Shown here: in pieces, positions 1 to 12,631 of the stretch
Position numbering within the stretch: the first letter of the stretch is position 1
Layout: each line of letters opens with the position of its first letter
Source: Phyllostachys edulis
Taxonomy: Eukaryota; Streptophyta; Magnoliopsida; Poales; Poaceae
Length of the DNA: 64,000 nucleotides
NCBI GenBank assembly: GCA_036346405.1
Contig: CM070551.1
Span: 61,026,488-61,090,487 of the forward strand
Direction: 5' to 3'
Translations under genes and position numbers: made by a program
The notes under the pieces: model-generated
What the model was told of the DNA's origin: nothing
The model's input: only the letters and a program-made list of their open reading frames with translations
Database searches by the model: none

Positions 1-2515
1 AATGGCAATCTAGCTCCCTCGGACTTCTTTGGTTGACCATCCTCAGATGAGATTAGCATCGATTGCTGCGACAAAAACTTGATTGGTCATAGGGTATGCC
101 AAAGGGGAAACATCTCTACGGCGCCGAGAAGAAGACGATGGAAATAATAACTAGAACGACATCACCTCATCAATCTGTTGCTTAAGAGGAGCTAATTTGT
201 AATTTGTATTATCCTTTGCTCAATATGTCGGTCTAGTGTGCTAGAATATACCAACCAGAACAAGGTATAAATTGTGAAGCCGGACTTGTGGTAGCACAAA
301 ACCGTGGTTCTACACGACTATACCAAAAGCATATGCTAATGTTTCCAACCGATCGATGGATGGACATTTTCCAATCTATTAACATAATAGCATCAAATGC
401 GAACTAACAAAAAATTGATAGTAGTAGAGACAAGATTCTATATACTTGAATTATGTGGTGGTTTAAGATTTAGAACAGTAGTTGATCTCGAAAATTGAAA
501 CCAAATACATCATCGTGAGATAAATAACGGCACACAAAGCACACACGGGGCAACCTTGAGAGCACAAACAGAACTTTTTTTATTATTTAATCTGTTTTTA
601 AAAAATATTTTAAAGATAATCTCTCCCTAACTTTATTTCTAATTCTAACCCCTTTGGTCACGCCGGTAACATCCCAATTTCTAGAACATTTTTGAAAATT
701 TTAAAATAAAAGGAACCAGTTGAAATTTTATTGAATTAGTTAAAGCTTAATTTAAAATTTCAGAAATTAAAATAATTTAATATGAATAAATCAAACTTAA
801 ATTAAATTCAAATTTGGTTTATTTGATTTTCTGGATTTTCTTCAAGTTCTTTTGTTTTTTTCTTGGAGTTCAATTTAATTTATTTCTTTTTCTATTTTCT
901 CAAAAAATTCTTTTCTTTGTTGAAAATTTAATTTAAATTAATTATTTTGAAAGAGTTGGATTTATTTTGGAGTTTCTGCAATTATTTAAATGCAAGTCCG
1001 AAATCAGAATCCAAATTCCAATTCTCAATTCAAATCTTTGTTCCAAAATCTATTCTTTTCGCGACAAATTTTGAATTCAAATTCTCATTTTGAATTCATC
1101 TCAAATTCAAATTTCAGCCATAATTCAAATTCAAATTTCTATTTGAATTTTCTCTGAAATGCGAATCTTAGAATCACATTTCAATTTTTATTCTTGGCCA
1201 AAAATCTTTTCCTTTTTTTCTTTTCTTTTCCCCTTTTCCCTCTTTTCTCTTCTTTTTCACCTTTTTCTTTTCTTTCTTTCTTTCTTCTCTTTTCCTTCTT
1301 TCCTTTTTCTCTTTCGTCTTCCTCTGGCTGTTTCCTTTCTGTTCTGTCTTCCCTGTGGGCTCATGGCCTTGACCTTAGTCAGCTACCCCTTGCCGCCCTC
1401 GCCACCTCCATCCGATGGAGCCACCGACATCGTCAGCCAGCGCCGCCACCACGTTGCCCCTTCCCTTGCCCTCCTTGCGCCGCCTGGCCACCCAACCAAG
1501 CGCAGCCCATGCCCAGCTGTCGCCATGGCCGTCGGCCATCTCCACCCTGATTTCTTTGCACTCGAGTCACCAAAATAAATTCCATTTGAAGCATTAAGAC
1601 CCCACGACCCTCGCCCACAAGTTGTAGTAATCAATTGCACGTTTTCTCCATCAACCACAATCAATTTTGTTGTTTTCACCGTCATCGTTCAATGCAAACT
1701 GAAAAATATCACATTAATTTGCAGGCATTCCCCATCAACTCAAGCGTCGCCTTCGCCATATAAAAGGGGCACTGCATGTTCCCATGTCTCCTTTTCGATT
1801 CGCCCCAAGCCTCATCGCCTAAATCCCTACCGTTTGCCCGAAACGCGTGACGCCACTCGTTGTCTTTCTGAATTCCGGTGACGACATCTTTGCATTGATC
1901 TCTCTCTCTCTCTCTCCGGTGATCCTCTGACCAAACCAACCGCGTCACGTCGTGTTTCCGGTATCGCTCTTCCAATTCCCCACATCAATTTTAGAATTCC
2001 ATCGCCGTGGAGCTCCGACATCGTCGTCGCCATTCTTGTATTGTCGATCGCCGTGGGTGCAGCTCCTCGGCCACTCCCGAGCCGAACCGTCTTCACCATC
2101 GCATTCCCCTCGCTGAGGCACACCCCGTGCTCACCTCCCCTCGCTAGAGCGCCACCGCCCCCTGTGTGCAGCCACCGCCTGTGCGCCTCTATGGCCGCCG
2201 CTGCTGACCATCTCTCGTCGCGCTGCCACCACCAGTGGGTAGAGGACCTCGTTGGAGTTCTATTTTGCTAGTTTGCCAGCCACCCCTCCCTTTCCCTCGT
2301 CGGCGTCGCCTCTAGCTCCATGCGCTCTGTCTGCTGCATTTCTCTGTTGTCTGCTATGTTCTTCTTCTTTCATTCCTTTGTGCCACTTCCATGTGGGTCC
2401 CTTGTGTCATGCTCACATTCTCCTTCCTTCCTTTCTCTCACTTGCAAGTGGGCCCTTGAGGTCATACTCACAATGACATTGCAGGTGAAAATCCAGAACA
2501 ATATATTCCAGTATA
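1..2515 (+). repeat. Direct segmental duplicate, copy A
   Basis: This stretch matches 56756-59276 in the same orientation over its whole length, with scattered substitutions and small indels. Copy A lacks about 29 bp present in copy B near its position 50, and has about 60 bp extra near 2140-2200. The match includes about 660 bp lying before an LTR start, so it is not simply two LTRs. It ends at 2515 because copy B is interrupted there by another element. The left limit is beyond the window. I see no gene in 1-664. Confidence 0.9.
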
Positions 2516-3690
2516 TTCCTCCTGTTCTGAATTTTTCATCATTTCATGTGATTTCAATCTTCCAAACGTTCGTTCTCCCTTATACAAACTCCGATTTCAT
2601 CGATTCTTATTGCTAAATTCATATAAATTAAATATATTCCTTCTAGTACTAATTTTATAATTATTGGATTTCATTTGGATTTATTTTATTTATTTATCTC
2701 GTTTTGCGTGTATAGAATCCGATGTTTCCGAAGCCAGCTTGGATCAGTCTGCAGTCTACAAGAGTATTGTCATCCTCCAACGAAGGTAAGTTGTAGACCT
2801 TTGATCATGTTGTACCCATTTTTATAAAATTATATTGTTTTATATCAACTTGCATTGCTAGTTTTATAATAACTGCTTTCGGGAATAGTTAAAGTCATAT
2901 TCGACATTATGCCACCTTGAATGATTACTATTAGCATGTATCCTTGAACACCATAGGTTGGATAATTTTAGTTAGACATATTTTTATGACCAACATGGGA
3001 AATGTAGATATGCTTAGCCATGCTTTAGTTGAACGATGGGTACCTTCACATCGATTAATTATGAAAATTTGACTTAATGAAATATGGAATTATGGCATGG
3101 CCACTGATATTGAAATTTATTGTGCCGTGCAAGGGTTGCCATTTGGTCAAGTCGAACAAAAATGATTTCATACTCAAACAAATGATTGTGCAATAAAGGG
3201 GATGATTCTGCATGTGGTTGCCTCGCCTGAGTAGTCGCTAAAGACTTAACTTTGTGCACTATTGATCTGAGCCATACCGTACAACCACATGTCCAAGATG
3301 GGGTGGACCTGGCTGACTAATTAGCAATATTTTGATTTGGTTCTGTTTGAGTTGTTGAATTGGAGCAAGAGGGGACCGGATGTAGGCGAAACCTTAGTGA
3401 GCAGAACTGGGTTAAAACAGAACTTTGTAAAAGTCTTGTGATAATCATTTAGTCGTACACCTTCGGAAGTGTGTCAGATGGACATTATAAACTGATTATC
3501 TCTTGTGGGTCAAACTATATAACCTCTGCATAGTGTAAAACTATCCAAATAGCCGTGTGTGACCTTGTAGGTTTATGTGTAATCCGTTGTGACTCAGAAA
3601 CTCCTTTCTGACCACAAATCGTTAGCAGTTCCTAGTAGGACACAACGATTACTGAATACACATAAATATTATATTAAACAAACCTTATAC
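665..3690 (+). mobile_element. Long Gypsy LTR relic (copy A)
   Basis: At 665 the sequence reads GGTAACATCCCAATTT, against TGTAACATCCC at the start of the inner Gypsy LTRs (27020, 35885) and of copy B (57457). Landmarks shared with the inner LTR recur in the same order but diverged: a TATA box, a stretch reading GCTTAGCCATGC near 3015, ACAACCACATGTC near 3280, and CTTGTGGGT followed by ACCTCTGCA near 3502-3535. This is therefore a related but distinct LTR family of about 3 kb. No internal region or target duplication is visible and the right end is not resolved. The short ORFs inside are pyrimidine-rich or GC-rich noise. Confidence 0.6.
1758..1766 (+). promoter_or_regulatory. TATA box of LTR relic A
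   Basis: TATAAAAGG is preceded by GCCA and lies about 1.09 kb inside the LTR. It is in the same relative place as the TATA box of the inner Gypsy LTR (27692) and is conserved in copy B (58565). Confidence 0.5.
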
Positions 3691-3699
3691 AATATGATC

Positions 3700-3910
3700 T
3701 TCGACTAGGTCCTTATCACTTACGACCACCTTGTATCTCTATACGAGCAATCCATATTTAGTCACGACCAGTTCGTAACAACTTACCACATGCTCGTATC
3801 TCTGTACGACCAGTCCATATGTAGTCACAACCAGTTTGTAACAACTTATGACCAGTTATTAATCATGTACGACTAGCTCACAACTAGTTTGTATCTCCAT
3901 ATGACCAATT
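3700..3910 (+). repeat. Degenerate tandem repeat of about 55-60 bp
   Basis: Three or so diverged units each contain a form of 'CGTATCTCTRTACGA..AGTCCATAT' followed by 'GTCAC.ACCAGTT.GTAACAACTTA'. No coding content is seen. The array may be the decayed end of the preceding LTR. Confidence 0.5.
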
Positions 3911-4416
3911 CGTATCTGATCAGGCTAAATGACTTGCTTGCATATTCTACTTTTGCCTCACGATATCTAGTTGAACTCTAGGTGAGATATATGTTATCCA
4001 TGGATTGTTCAATACTTTCTCGATCTAGTGACAGATAACTTCATGTGGTCGACTCTTCGACCACTAGTGGCACAACCATGCACTTTCTTTATTCAACCAT
4101 ATCAAAGGGCCTAGAGATATCTCTCCTGTTATGTTAGGATGGGCAAATCCCATAGGTAATCATTTTCTTTGTACCCTATCTATGAATGCGAATCTTAATC
4201 ACCCATATTGTGATAAGAATATACAATGGAAAGCGCAAGAGAATAACACTAGTTCATTTCGCTGATATAAAGTATACAGATATTGAGAAAGAATTGTGGA
4301 TATCATGGGGGATATTCTCATGATCTTAGGATGATGATACAATTGCCAATAGTGTTGAGGGTTTGTCGAAACACTTGTTTTCGGCAAAGTTTAGGAAAAT
4401 CGGTAGGACCATACTA
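3911..4416. other. Unassigned; holds one arm of a short inverted pair
   Basis: I see no gene here. Positions 4302-4390 are repeated in inverted form at 6336-6430, inside the neighbouring foldback element. The shared core includes CTTAGGATGATGATACAATT on the plus strand. Confidence 0.6.
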
Positions 4417-5905
4417 TTGGACCGAAAAGGCGACTAGAGGGGGGGGTGAATAGGAGCACGATCTCTTTTTTCTTTAATCGAATTCAACACTACTTTCACT
4501 CCAATAGCTCTGAAAGCTATGAAGATCAATATACAAGCATAGTGGAAGACTTGTATTGAATCCAATCAAAACCCCAAAGCAAATGGATTAAAATCACCAA
4601 AAACTCAAATCCAAATAAGTTGGATGGTCATACCTCTCACCAGGGGTAGTCTGACTTCTCACCATGGGCGGTCTGACTTCTCTCTAAAGGGCGGTCTGAC
4701 CTCTAGGCCAATGAACAGTAAAATCATCCCGAACTCAAAATCACAAATTGGTTTAACTTTTGATCCACAACTCCAAACATCACGAAACTTGAAATATACC
4801 TTCTTTAGGATGCCAGAAACCTATTCCAATCAACGACCGTGAAGATCATTGCCAAAGTTTCGACTTTTTTCTGTTTGAGTGCAGATTGCTTTAAAACTGA
4901 GTCAAAACCAAAACGTGATAAAAAAAACTTGCTCGTGGGTAATAGATGATCAAGATGATCTTAGATGCATTCCCACATGTCACAGCAAGTAAGATCTAGG
5001 CCAGAAACCAAAGAAAAACCAATGGATCAAAGAAAGCTCCAAAATCACAAAATAGAAAGTAAGAACAAGAAGAGATTCATCTTGAGGAATCCTGCTTGGA
5101 TTGATTTGAGATTGATGTTAGTTTACAGTCACTCCATCCAGGAGGACAAAGGCTCAACACTTAAGCACAAAATCAATCCAACTCCCTAGAACCCTAACCT
5201 CTCCACTATTCTCTCCTAACCCTAAAACACAAACTAGGGTTTTAGATATATAGGTTGGGGGTGCACAACCAGCACCCTCCCCTATTATAATGGAGGCTAG
5301 CTTCTAGAAGGATATTCTTAATGGGCATCCGTTAAGCCCACACACAAACGAGTTTCACTTACGCATGTATTTCAAAGCGCCGTCTTCATCTTTTCTTGAC
5401 CTAAACCACTTTTCCTTGCGCCGTCTTGTGTCGTGGTTTAGCCAAAAGCCATCAAAGCGGTATTTAGGTGAAGTTACCAAAATACCCCTTCTCGATCCTT
5501 CTCCGAAGACAGAGTCCAATCTTCATGAAACAATCCCATGCTTCGCCACGTGTAGGTTGATCAACGGCTCCCTTCATGTCGGCAAGTCTCTCCCATCTGG
5601 TTCCCACCGAAACCACAATGGCACTTGCACCGACCCCCGCGTTGCTTGATGCAACCCGTCGCACCGAACTTCCCGTTCGGCCATCCTTGTCTATTTTGCA
5701 CCATGCTTGAGTCCACTGACTTCACCCGGCATCCTCGATCGTTCTAAACCTCAACTCTCTAAGCCTAGTCCCAATCATCGTCGTCATTGACCTCCAAGCG
5801 TCCTGCACAACAATTGACCAAGAAATCGATTCCGAGAACAAGTTTTTCGCAACTTGATCCACGTTAGTCAAAACATGCATCATACAACACATATGCACTA
5901 AAAAC
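4417..5905 (+). repeat. Left inverted arm of foldback element
   Basis: It matches 7180-8653 in inverted orientation. Near the outer end it carries three GGTCTGAC units (4640-4710). An ORF at 5365-5649 has a counterpart in the other arm with many amino-acid changes (shared core EVTKIPLL), so it looks like a passenger open frame rather than a conserved gene. Confidence 0.75.
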
Positions 5906-5949
5906 CATGAACTTGACCTAACCAACAATCATCATTGCCGAGATGGCCG

Positions 5950-6320
5950 GCGAACAAGTCATAACCGGTCAGACCGCCACCCATTGGCCGGTCTGACCGT
6001 CACCTGGCCGGTCTAACCGCCCAGCAAGAGACTTAGCCAAATTTCCTCCCTGGAAATCCAAAACCTTTCTAGAAATTTCAAACGAATAGAACTTTTGACT
6101 TGAAGCTCAAAAAATTATGAGACCAAGTGTAGAAGATTCCCCTTTCTTGCCTACACTCTCTATTTTTGGCCTGGCTCCAAACTCGAAAGTCCTTTATGGC
6201 CGATCAGACCGCTGCCCATTGGCCGGTCTGACCGCCATCCACTCGACCTGAGGCTTGGCCGGTCTGACTGCTACACAGGCCGGTCTGGCTGCTACCTTGG
6301 CCGGTCTGACCACCTGAAAC
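5950..6320. repeat. Dispersed GGCCGGTCTGACC palindromic units
   Basis: At least eight copies of a GGTCNGACC-centred motif lie here in two clusters (5965-6030 and 6200-6320). Related units occur at 4640-4710 and 8370-8455, close to both element ends. Such subterminal repeats are typical of class II elements and may be protein-binding sites; binding is inference. Confidence 0.65.
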
Positions 6321-6335
6321 CTGATAGCATTTGAA

Positions 6336-6430
6336 CTTCGCCGAAAATGAGTGTTTCGATAAACTTTCAATGCCATTGCCAATTGTATCATCATCCTAAG
6401 ATCATGAGCATATCTGCATGATATCCACAC
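6336..6430 (-). repeat. Inverted copy of 4302-4390
   Basis: The segment carries AATTGTATCATCATCCTAAG, the reverse complement of the core at 4302-4390. It lies inside the foldback element while its partner lies just outside the left terminus. Confidence 0.75.
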
Positions 6431-6815
6431 ATACTTATCAATTCCATTCCAATACCGGTCGGAATGGCTGGAACATGCCATGCCGGCACCCAAACCGGCA
6501 CACCGTAGGCTCAATCCTGTACCGGCCTCAATACCGGCCATTCCGACCATTCTGCTATTCCGGTCATTCCGGTACCGATCAAAAAATCAAAATTAAAGTG
6601 ACCACTTCTTTGAATCAGCTCGGATGGCCGAGTCCAATACTACTCATTCGGTAAGTGAAATTATGCTATGGTAAATTGTATGAAATTATGAACCATGTTG
6701 TATTATTTAACTACGTATGGCCTTTGTATTTATGAAGTAATTGAACTATGTGTCATTTTTATTCTATGGTTATGTATTTGAAGTGAGATTCCAAGTGAAA
6801 TTATGTGTGCATATA

Positions 6816-6818
<3 letters not shown>

Positions 6819-6908
<90 letters not shown>
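6819..6908. repeat. Compound microsatellite (AC)23(AT)22
   Basis: A perfect AC tract (6819-6864) runs directly into a perfect AT tract (6865-6908). The 'ORFs' through it (THTHTH, YIYIYI) are artefacts. Confidence 0.97.
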
Positions 6909-6913
<5 letters not shown>

Positions 6914-7179
6914 TCCGGGCAGTACAGGAATGGACCGTGCAGACATATTCCATACCAAGAGGAAAACCAGAACGGAATTGATAGCTATGGGTGGGACCAT
7001 AATTTGTGTGCGGTACTACCGCAGCGTGATATGATCGAATTCTAGTTGGCGGTTCTTTTTTTTCAAAGCGCATGTTTTTGGAGTTTTTTTTCTCCTGGAA
7101 AGTGGTATGACCGCATTTTGTGAGTGGTACTACTGCAGTGCGGTAGTACCGATGTCCAATTTTATGGGTTACATTGCAT

Positions 7180-8653
7180 ATGTGTTGCATGATGCATGTT
7201 TTGACTAACGTGGGTCATGTTGCAAAGAACTTGTTCCCGGAATCGATTTCTTGGTATATTGTTATACAGGAAGCTTAGAGGTCAACGATGGTCAACGGTG
7301 AGGATAATCGGGACTAGGCTTGGTGAGTTGAGGTTCAGAACGATTGAAGATGCCGGGTGAAGTCAGCGGACTCAAGCATGGCACAAAATAGATAAGGATA
7401 GCCGAACAAGAAGTTCAGTGCAACAGGTTGCATCAAGCAACACGGGAGTTGGTGCAAGTGCCATGGTGGTTTCGGTGGGAGCCGAATGGGAGAGACCTAC
7501 CGACATGAAGAGAGTCGTTTGATCAACTTACACGTGGCCAAGTCTGAGATTGATTCATGAAGATTGGTCTCGGTCTTTGAAGAAGGATAGAGAAGGGGTA
7601 TTTTGGTAACTTCACTAAAATACCACCTTGATGGCTTTTGGCCAAACCACGACGTAAGATGGCGTAAGGAGATGTGGTTTAGGTTAAGAGAAGATGAAGA
7701 CGACGCTTTGAGATACGTGCGTGAGTGAAACCCGTTTGTATGTGGGTTTAACGGGTGCCCATTTGGGATATCTCTAGAGAAACTAGGCTCCACTATAAAG
7801 GGGAGGGTGTTGGCTGTGCACCCCCAACCCTTTTAGTCTAGAAACCCTAATTTGTGTTTTAGAAATAGGAGAGGAAAGTGGAGTAGCTAGGGCTTTTGAG
7901 AGTTGGATTGAATGTGTGGTCAAGTATTGAGCTTTTGTCCTCCATGCTGGAGTGGCTATAAGTTAACATCAATCTCGAATCAATCCAAGAAAGATTTCCA
8001 CAAGATGAATCTATTCTTGTTTTTGGTCTCTTTTTTGTGTTTTTTGGGTTTTCGTTGATCCTTTAGTTTTCCTTTAGTTTTTGGCTGTGATCTTGCTTGC
8101 TTTGATATATGGAAATGTATCTAAGATCATCTTGTACCCACGAGCAAGTTTTGGGATCAATCTTAGGTTTTACTCGGTTCTTGTGCCCTCCTTCCCTCAT
8201 CCTTGAAATTTTTGTAACCTTGGTTTTGATCTTCCCGATCGTCGATTAGAATAGGTTCCTAACCTTCTTGATGAGCTATGGTTGAAATTTGAGGCGATTT
8301 GGATCACCGAATCAAAAGTTGAGCCGATTTGTGATTTTGAGTTCGTGCTGATTTTACTGTTTATCGGGCTGGAGGTCAGATCGCCCCTGGTGAGAGGTCA
8401 GACCGCTAGGCCAAAGGTCATACCGCTCATGTTGAGAGGTCTGACCGTCTAACTCATTGTGAATTGAGTTTTTGGTGATTTTGATTGTTTTGCTTCGGGA
8501 TTTCGATTGGATTCAATACAAGTCTTCCGCTATGCTTGTACATTGATCTTCATAGCTCTCATAGCTATTGGAGTGAAAAACATGTTGAATCCAATCAAGA
8601 TGAAAAAGAGATCGTACTCCTATTCACCCCCTCTAGTCTCCGTTACGGTCCAA
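7180..8653 (-). repeat. Right inverted arm of foldback element
   Basis: It is the inverted counterpart of 4417-5905, with a terminal TTGGACCGTAACGG on the minus strand. It carries GGTCAGACC-type units at 8370-8455. Homology with the left arm stops near the motif ACACATATGCA on the minus strand. Confidence 0.75.
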
Positions 8654-8656
8654 CAT

Positions 8657-9075
8657 AAATAATGAAACTGTACGGAGCATGTGAAGTAAATTACAAACAC
8701 ACAAATCATCCACGGGGTAATCTCGTGAGTACGCACAAAGGATTAGAAAGGAACCGGACACACTTGGCTGTCTGATCAAGCATATTCACCATCGACGGTG
8801 TTTTGCAAGTGACGATCCCACTACTCATTAAGATGCACCCGAGCTCCTTTCTATATGTACAACATGATCTCTTCTTTGTCGCTCCCCTTTGCAACACCTT
8901 GCCTGCGATAGAACTTCGATGAGCGATTATCTTTTGCTCAATTTTTGATAGTGATAGGAGCGAGAGGTGTTGGGAAAGAAGATGATGCCACCACCATTGG
9001 GTCGATGAGTTTTCCTCTCCAAGCACTTGTTTGATTAACCACTTTGTAAACATACAATCTTGCAAGCAGATAGGA
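8657..9075 (+). repeat. Dispersed ~420-440-bp module, copy 1
   Basis: It aligns with 16601-17045 in the same orientation through several indels. Shared landmarks include ATCCACGRGGTAATC, GATCCYACTACTCATTAA and GATGATGCCACCAC. No ORF is shared. It starts three bases after the foldback element. Nature unknown. Confidence 0.7.
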
Positions 9076-9130
9076 ATGCAAAATATCTTTGCACATTAGA
9101 GAACACATGGAGTATATAAGGCACGGTGGC

Positions 9131-12100
9131 CTTTCTTGTTTAATGCTGTGATTAATAACTTGGATTTAAGAGAAATAGCTTTATCAGGAAGACAATATAC
9201 TTGGGCCAATTCTTTAGCTAAGCCAACCTTTGAAAAATTAGATAGAGTTTTAATGAATATAGATTGGGAGTCTAAATTTCCTTTGGTCACTGTTAATGCC
9301 CTTGAAAGATCTTTATTTGACCACACGCCCTTGCTTCTAAACACGAGAGCGGCTTCTTTTAGAGGAAGTCAGTCGTTATTTAAATTTGAATTAGGTTGGT
9401 TGTGTAGGGAGGGGTTCAGGGAGTTGGTGGCAGATGTGTGAAAAAAGATACTAGTGGTCATTCTGCCTTACAAATTTGGCAGTGTAAGGTTAGATTCCTC
9501 AGAAGTTTTCTTCGGGGTTGGGCTAAAAATATCAGTGAAACGTATAAAAAAAAAATAGAGCTTAATTTTTTAATTGATGAGCTTGATAAAAAAGTTGAGA
9601 TTGTGAGGTTATCTGATCATGATCTTAATCTTAAAAGGGTTGCTAATGAGAGATTGGCTCATCTTCTAAGAGAAGAAGAAATTAAGTGGTATCAGAGATC
9701 CAAAGCAAAATTCCTTTTAGAGGGGGATAGAAATACACGCTATTATCATTTGATTGCGAATGGGAAGCATAGACGTCAAAAAAATTTTCAGCTCGAACAA
9801 GATGAAGGAATAATTCGAGGTGATGTACAATTAAAAACATATATCACCAATTACTATAAAGATTTGTTTGGACCGTCTGAAATTAATCATTTTTCTATGA
9901 TTGATACTGTTGTGAATGATTTACCTCAAATTTCGAGGTGGAGAATAAGTTCCTTCTGAGAACCCTTCACTTTGAAAAACAATGAAGGAAGCAATTTTCA
10001 AATGGAACACAACAAAGCACCTGGGCCAGACGGTTTCCCTGTCGAGTTTTATCAGGTTTTTTGGGAGGTCATTAAATTTGACTTATTAGCTCTGTTTCAG
10101 GATTTTCATAAATGCTCTCTTCCTCTCTTTAGCTTGAATTTTGGGATCATTACTTTGCTTCCTAAAAAACGGATGCTAAAAAATACTGTGATCTGCACCA
10201 ATTTATCTTTTAAATGTTAGTTTTAAAATTTTTACTAAAGTGGTTACTAATAGACTTATGGGAGTTGTTCATAAGGTTGTTAGACCGTCTCAGTCAGCGT
10301 TTATGCAGGGGAGATTTATTCTTGATGGAGTTGTTATCCTTCACGAAACCATTCATGAGTTGCATAAAAAAAAAATTGAATGGGATTGTTTTCAAGATAG
10401 ATTTTGAGAAAGCTTATGACAAAGTCAAATGGCCTTTTCTAATTCAAACTTTAAGGATGAAAGGTTTTTCTGCTAAGTGGTGCTCTTGGGTGGAAAGTAT
10501 AGTTAAGGGAGGGAGTGTTGGAATAAAAGTAAATGATGATCTTGGCTCCTTTTTCCAAACTCATAAGGGTCTTAGGCAAGGTGATCCTATGTCCCCTGTT
10601 CTTTTTAATATTGTAGGGGACATGCTTGCCATTTTTATTTCTCATGCTAAAGAAGCAGGCCGCTTATCAGGCATAGTGCCTCACTTGATTGAGGATGGGT
10701 TGTCAATTTTACAGTATGCTGATGACACTATTCTCTTTTTGAATGATGATTTAGAACAAGCCAAGAATCTGAAACTCATTCTTTGTGTCTTTGAACAGTT
10801 ATTGGGTTTAAAGATTAATTTCCATAAGAGTGAGATCTTTTGTTTTGGCTCTACCACATCTGTTGAATCACAGTATACTCAATTATTTGGTTGTGAAGTA
10901 GGTACTTTTCCTTTCAGGTACTTAGGCATCCCAATTCACTTTAAAAAGTTGAGGAATAGTGATTGGAAAGAGGTAGAAGATAGAATTGAGAAAAAAACTT
11001 AGTAGTTGGAAAGGAAAAAATTTGTCTGTGGGGGGACGATTAGTACTTATTAACTCGGTACTCAGCAGTCTGTCAATGTTCATGTTTTCTTTTTTTCAAG
11101 TTCCTCGACAAGTTCTCAAACGACTTGACTTTTATCGGTCTAGATTCTTTTGGCGGTGATAATCATAAGCGTAAGTATAAATTTGGTTAAATGGAGCATA
11201 GTTTGTTAGCCCAAAGAGCATGGCGGTCTTGGTGTTCAAAACCTAGGCATAAAAAAAAAAGCTTGCTTGGGAAATCGTTATTTAAAATGCTTAATGAAGA
11301 AGGGGTTTGGCAATCTTTGCTAACAAGGAAGTATTTGGGTGACAAGAGTCTTTCGCAGGTGGTTAATAAATCTGGGACTTCCCATTTTTGGTCGGGTCTT
11401 ATGAAAATTAAAGATCAATTTCTTCGCTTTGGGTCATTCCAGGTTCAAAATGGGATGAGACTAGGTTTTGGGAAGATACTTGGGTAGGGGACTCGCCGTT
11501 GAAAAGACAATATCCTTCGCTTTATAATGTGGTAAGGCGAAAGGATATTCTTGTAACAATCTGTTATGAGATCGACCCCTTTAAATATTTCCTTTCTAAG
11601 ACCTATTATTGGATCCAAGTTACTTGCTTGGAATGATTTAATTTTGAGAATTGCTAATTTATAGTTAAGCTCTCAAAAGGACATCTTTAAGTGGAATTTA
11701 AATAGATCTGGTTTGTTTACGGTCAAGTCTTTCTATGGGGCACTTATTAACAATTTTCAAGTCCCTATTAGGAATTTATTTTGGCTAATTAAAATTCCCT
11801 TAAAAGTACACATTTTCCTTTGGTGTCTTAAAAGAGGAGTTGTTTTAACTAAAGATAACTTGCTTAAACGAAATTGGAGGGGAAACAAGCAGTGTTGTTT
11901 CTGTATTAAAGATAAAACAATTCAGCATCTTTTTATTGACTGCCCAGTTGCACGTCTTGCCTGGTGGGTTGTTTGATGCGCGTTTAATTTAACTCCCCCT
12001 GTGAGCATAGCAAACATGTTCGGAAATTGGTTAGCCGATATTCCAACTCATTTAAGTCACAACTCCTGGTGGGAGCGAGTGCCTTATGTTGGTCTATTTG

Positions 12101-12475
12101 GTGTTGTCGGAACGATGTTTTTAACAAAAAGATGATCACTAATCCTTTGCAGGTTATCTTCTTGTGTGGATCCTGGCTGCGTGCTTGGGCAAATTTACAA
12201 AAGTCTGCCCAGAAGGAGTATATGGTGGATGGAAGCCTAAGATTGGAGTTTGTAGCAAAGCAACTCCTCAACTCTCATGGGTGGCGGCGTAGTCACCGGA
12301 TTGGCAAATGATCTTTTATTTCTCAATTGCCTGTTTATGGTTGTAAGGCTTCTAGCCAATTTTAACAACTTTGGTTATGTTGGTACCTATGTCCTTTTAA
12401 TAAATGGGTTGTGTGCATCTTTGATGCAGAGGCCGGGAGAGAGTTTTTCCCTTCCATTATCAAAAAAAAAAAAAA
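9131..12475 (+). mobile_element. L1-type LINE, 5'-truncated
   Basis: The element starts inside the endonuclease region and ends in a poly(A) run (12462-12475). It is flanked by ATAAGGCACGGTGGC (9116-9130) and ATAAGGCATGATGGC (12476-12490), a 15-bp target duplication with two later transitions. Truncation at the 5' end, a long duplication and a poly(A) tail are the usual marks of target-primed reverse transcription. ORF1 and the 5' UTR are missing. Confidence 0.92.
9136..12311 (+). pseudogene. LINE ORF2 (endonuclease end, reverse transcriptase, zf-RVT), broken
   Basis: In order: the C-terminal end of an apurinic-type endonuclease (SGRQYTW, then FDHTPL where SDH.PL is usual, 9136-9441); a linker with the LLEGDRNTRYYHL motif (9438-9959); reverse transcriptase with KAPGPDGFP (10015), FKIDFEKAYDKV (10390), KGLRQGDPMSP (10565) and the catalytic YADD (10715-10726); YLGIPI (10920); and a zinc-binding region with CCFC..HLF.DCP (11900-11950). 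The frame shifts at 9438, 9960, 10214 and again after 11002, with further stops, so it cannot make a working protein. In the live family this protein nicks DNA and copies its own RNA at the target. Confidence 0.92.
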
Positions 12476-12631
12476 ATAAGGCATGATGGCAAAAGGTCAC
12501 AGTAGCATAAAAACAATCAACCACCGAAGGCCAGAATCCAGAAAAGAGGTGGAGACACTCTGCGTTGCCTTGGATAGGTGTACTGACATGTATATCGAAT
12601 ACACGCATCCATTGGCTTTATTTATGTCTTA

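Larger units (their letters stand above)
4417..8653. mobile_element. Foldback element with ~1.5-kb inverted arms
   Basis: The left end (TTGGACCGAAAAGGCGACTAG...) and the right end are inverted copies of each other; read on the minus strand the right end begins TTGGACCGTAACGGAGACTAG. Homology runs inward about 1.5 kb on each side. The middle is unrelated, rich in GGCCGGTCTGACC units, and carries a long AC/AT microsatellite. No transposase is present. Flanks read CATACTA on the left and CATAAAT on the right, so no convincing target duplication is seen and the superfamily is uncertain; a non-autonomous Mutator-like or foldback class II element is the best guess. Confidence 0.6.

Noticed and set aside
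1159..2616. ORFs in the LTR relic near 1159-2616 and 57984-59250
   Set aside because: Phe/Leu/Ser runs from a pyrimidine tract and GC-rich frames open on both strands.
6801..7190. ORFs through the AC/AT tract
   Set aside because: Dipeptide runs coded by a microsatellite.
5365..7793. ORFs in the two foldback arms as a conserved gene
   Set aside because: They match because the arms are inverted copies, and many differences are non-synonymous; no domain is seen.
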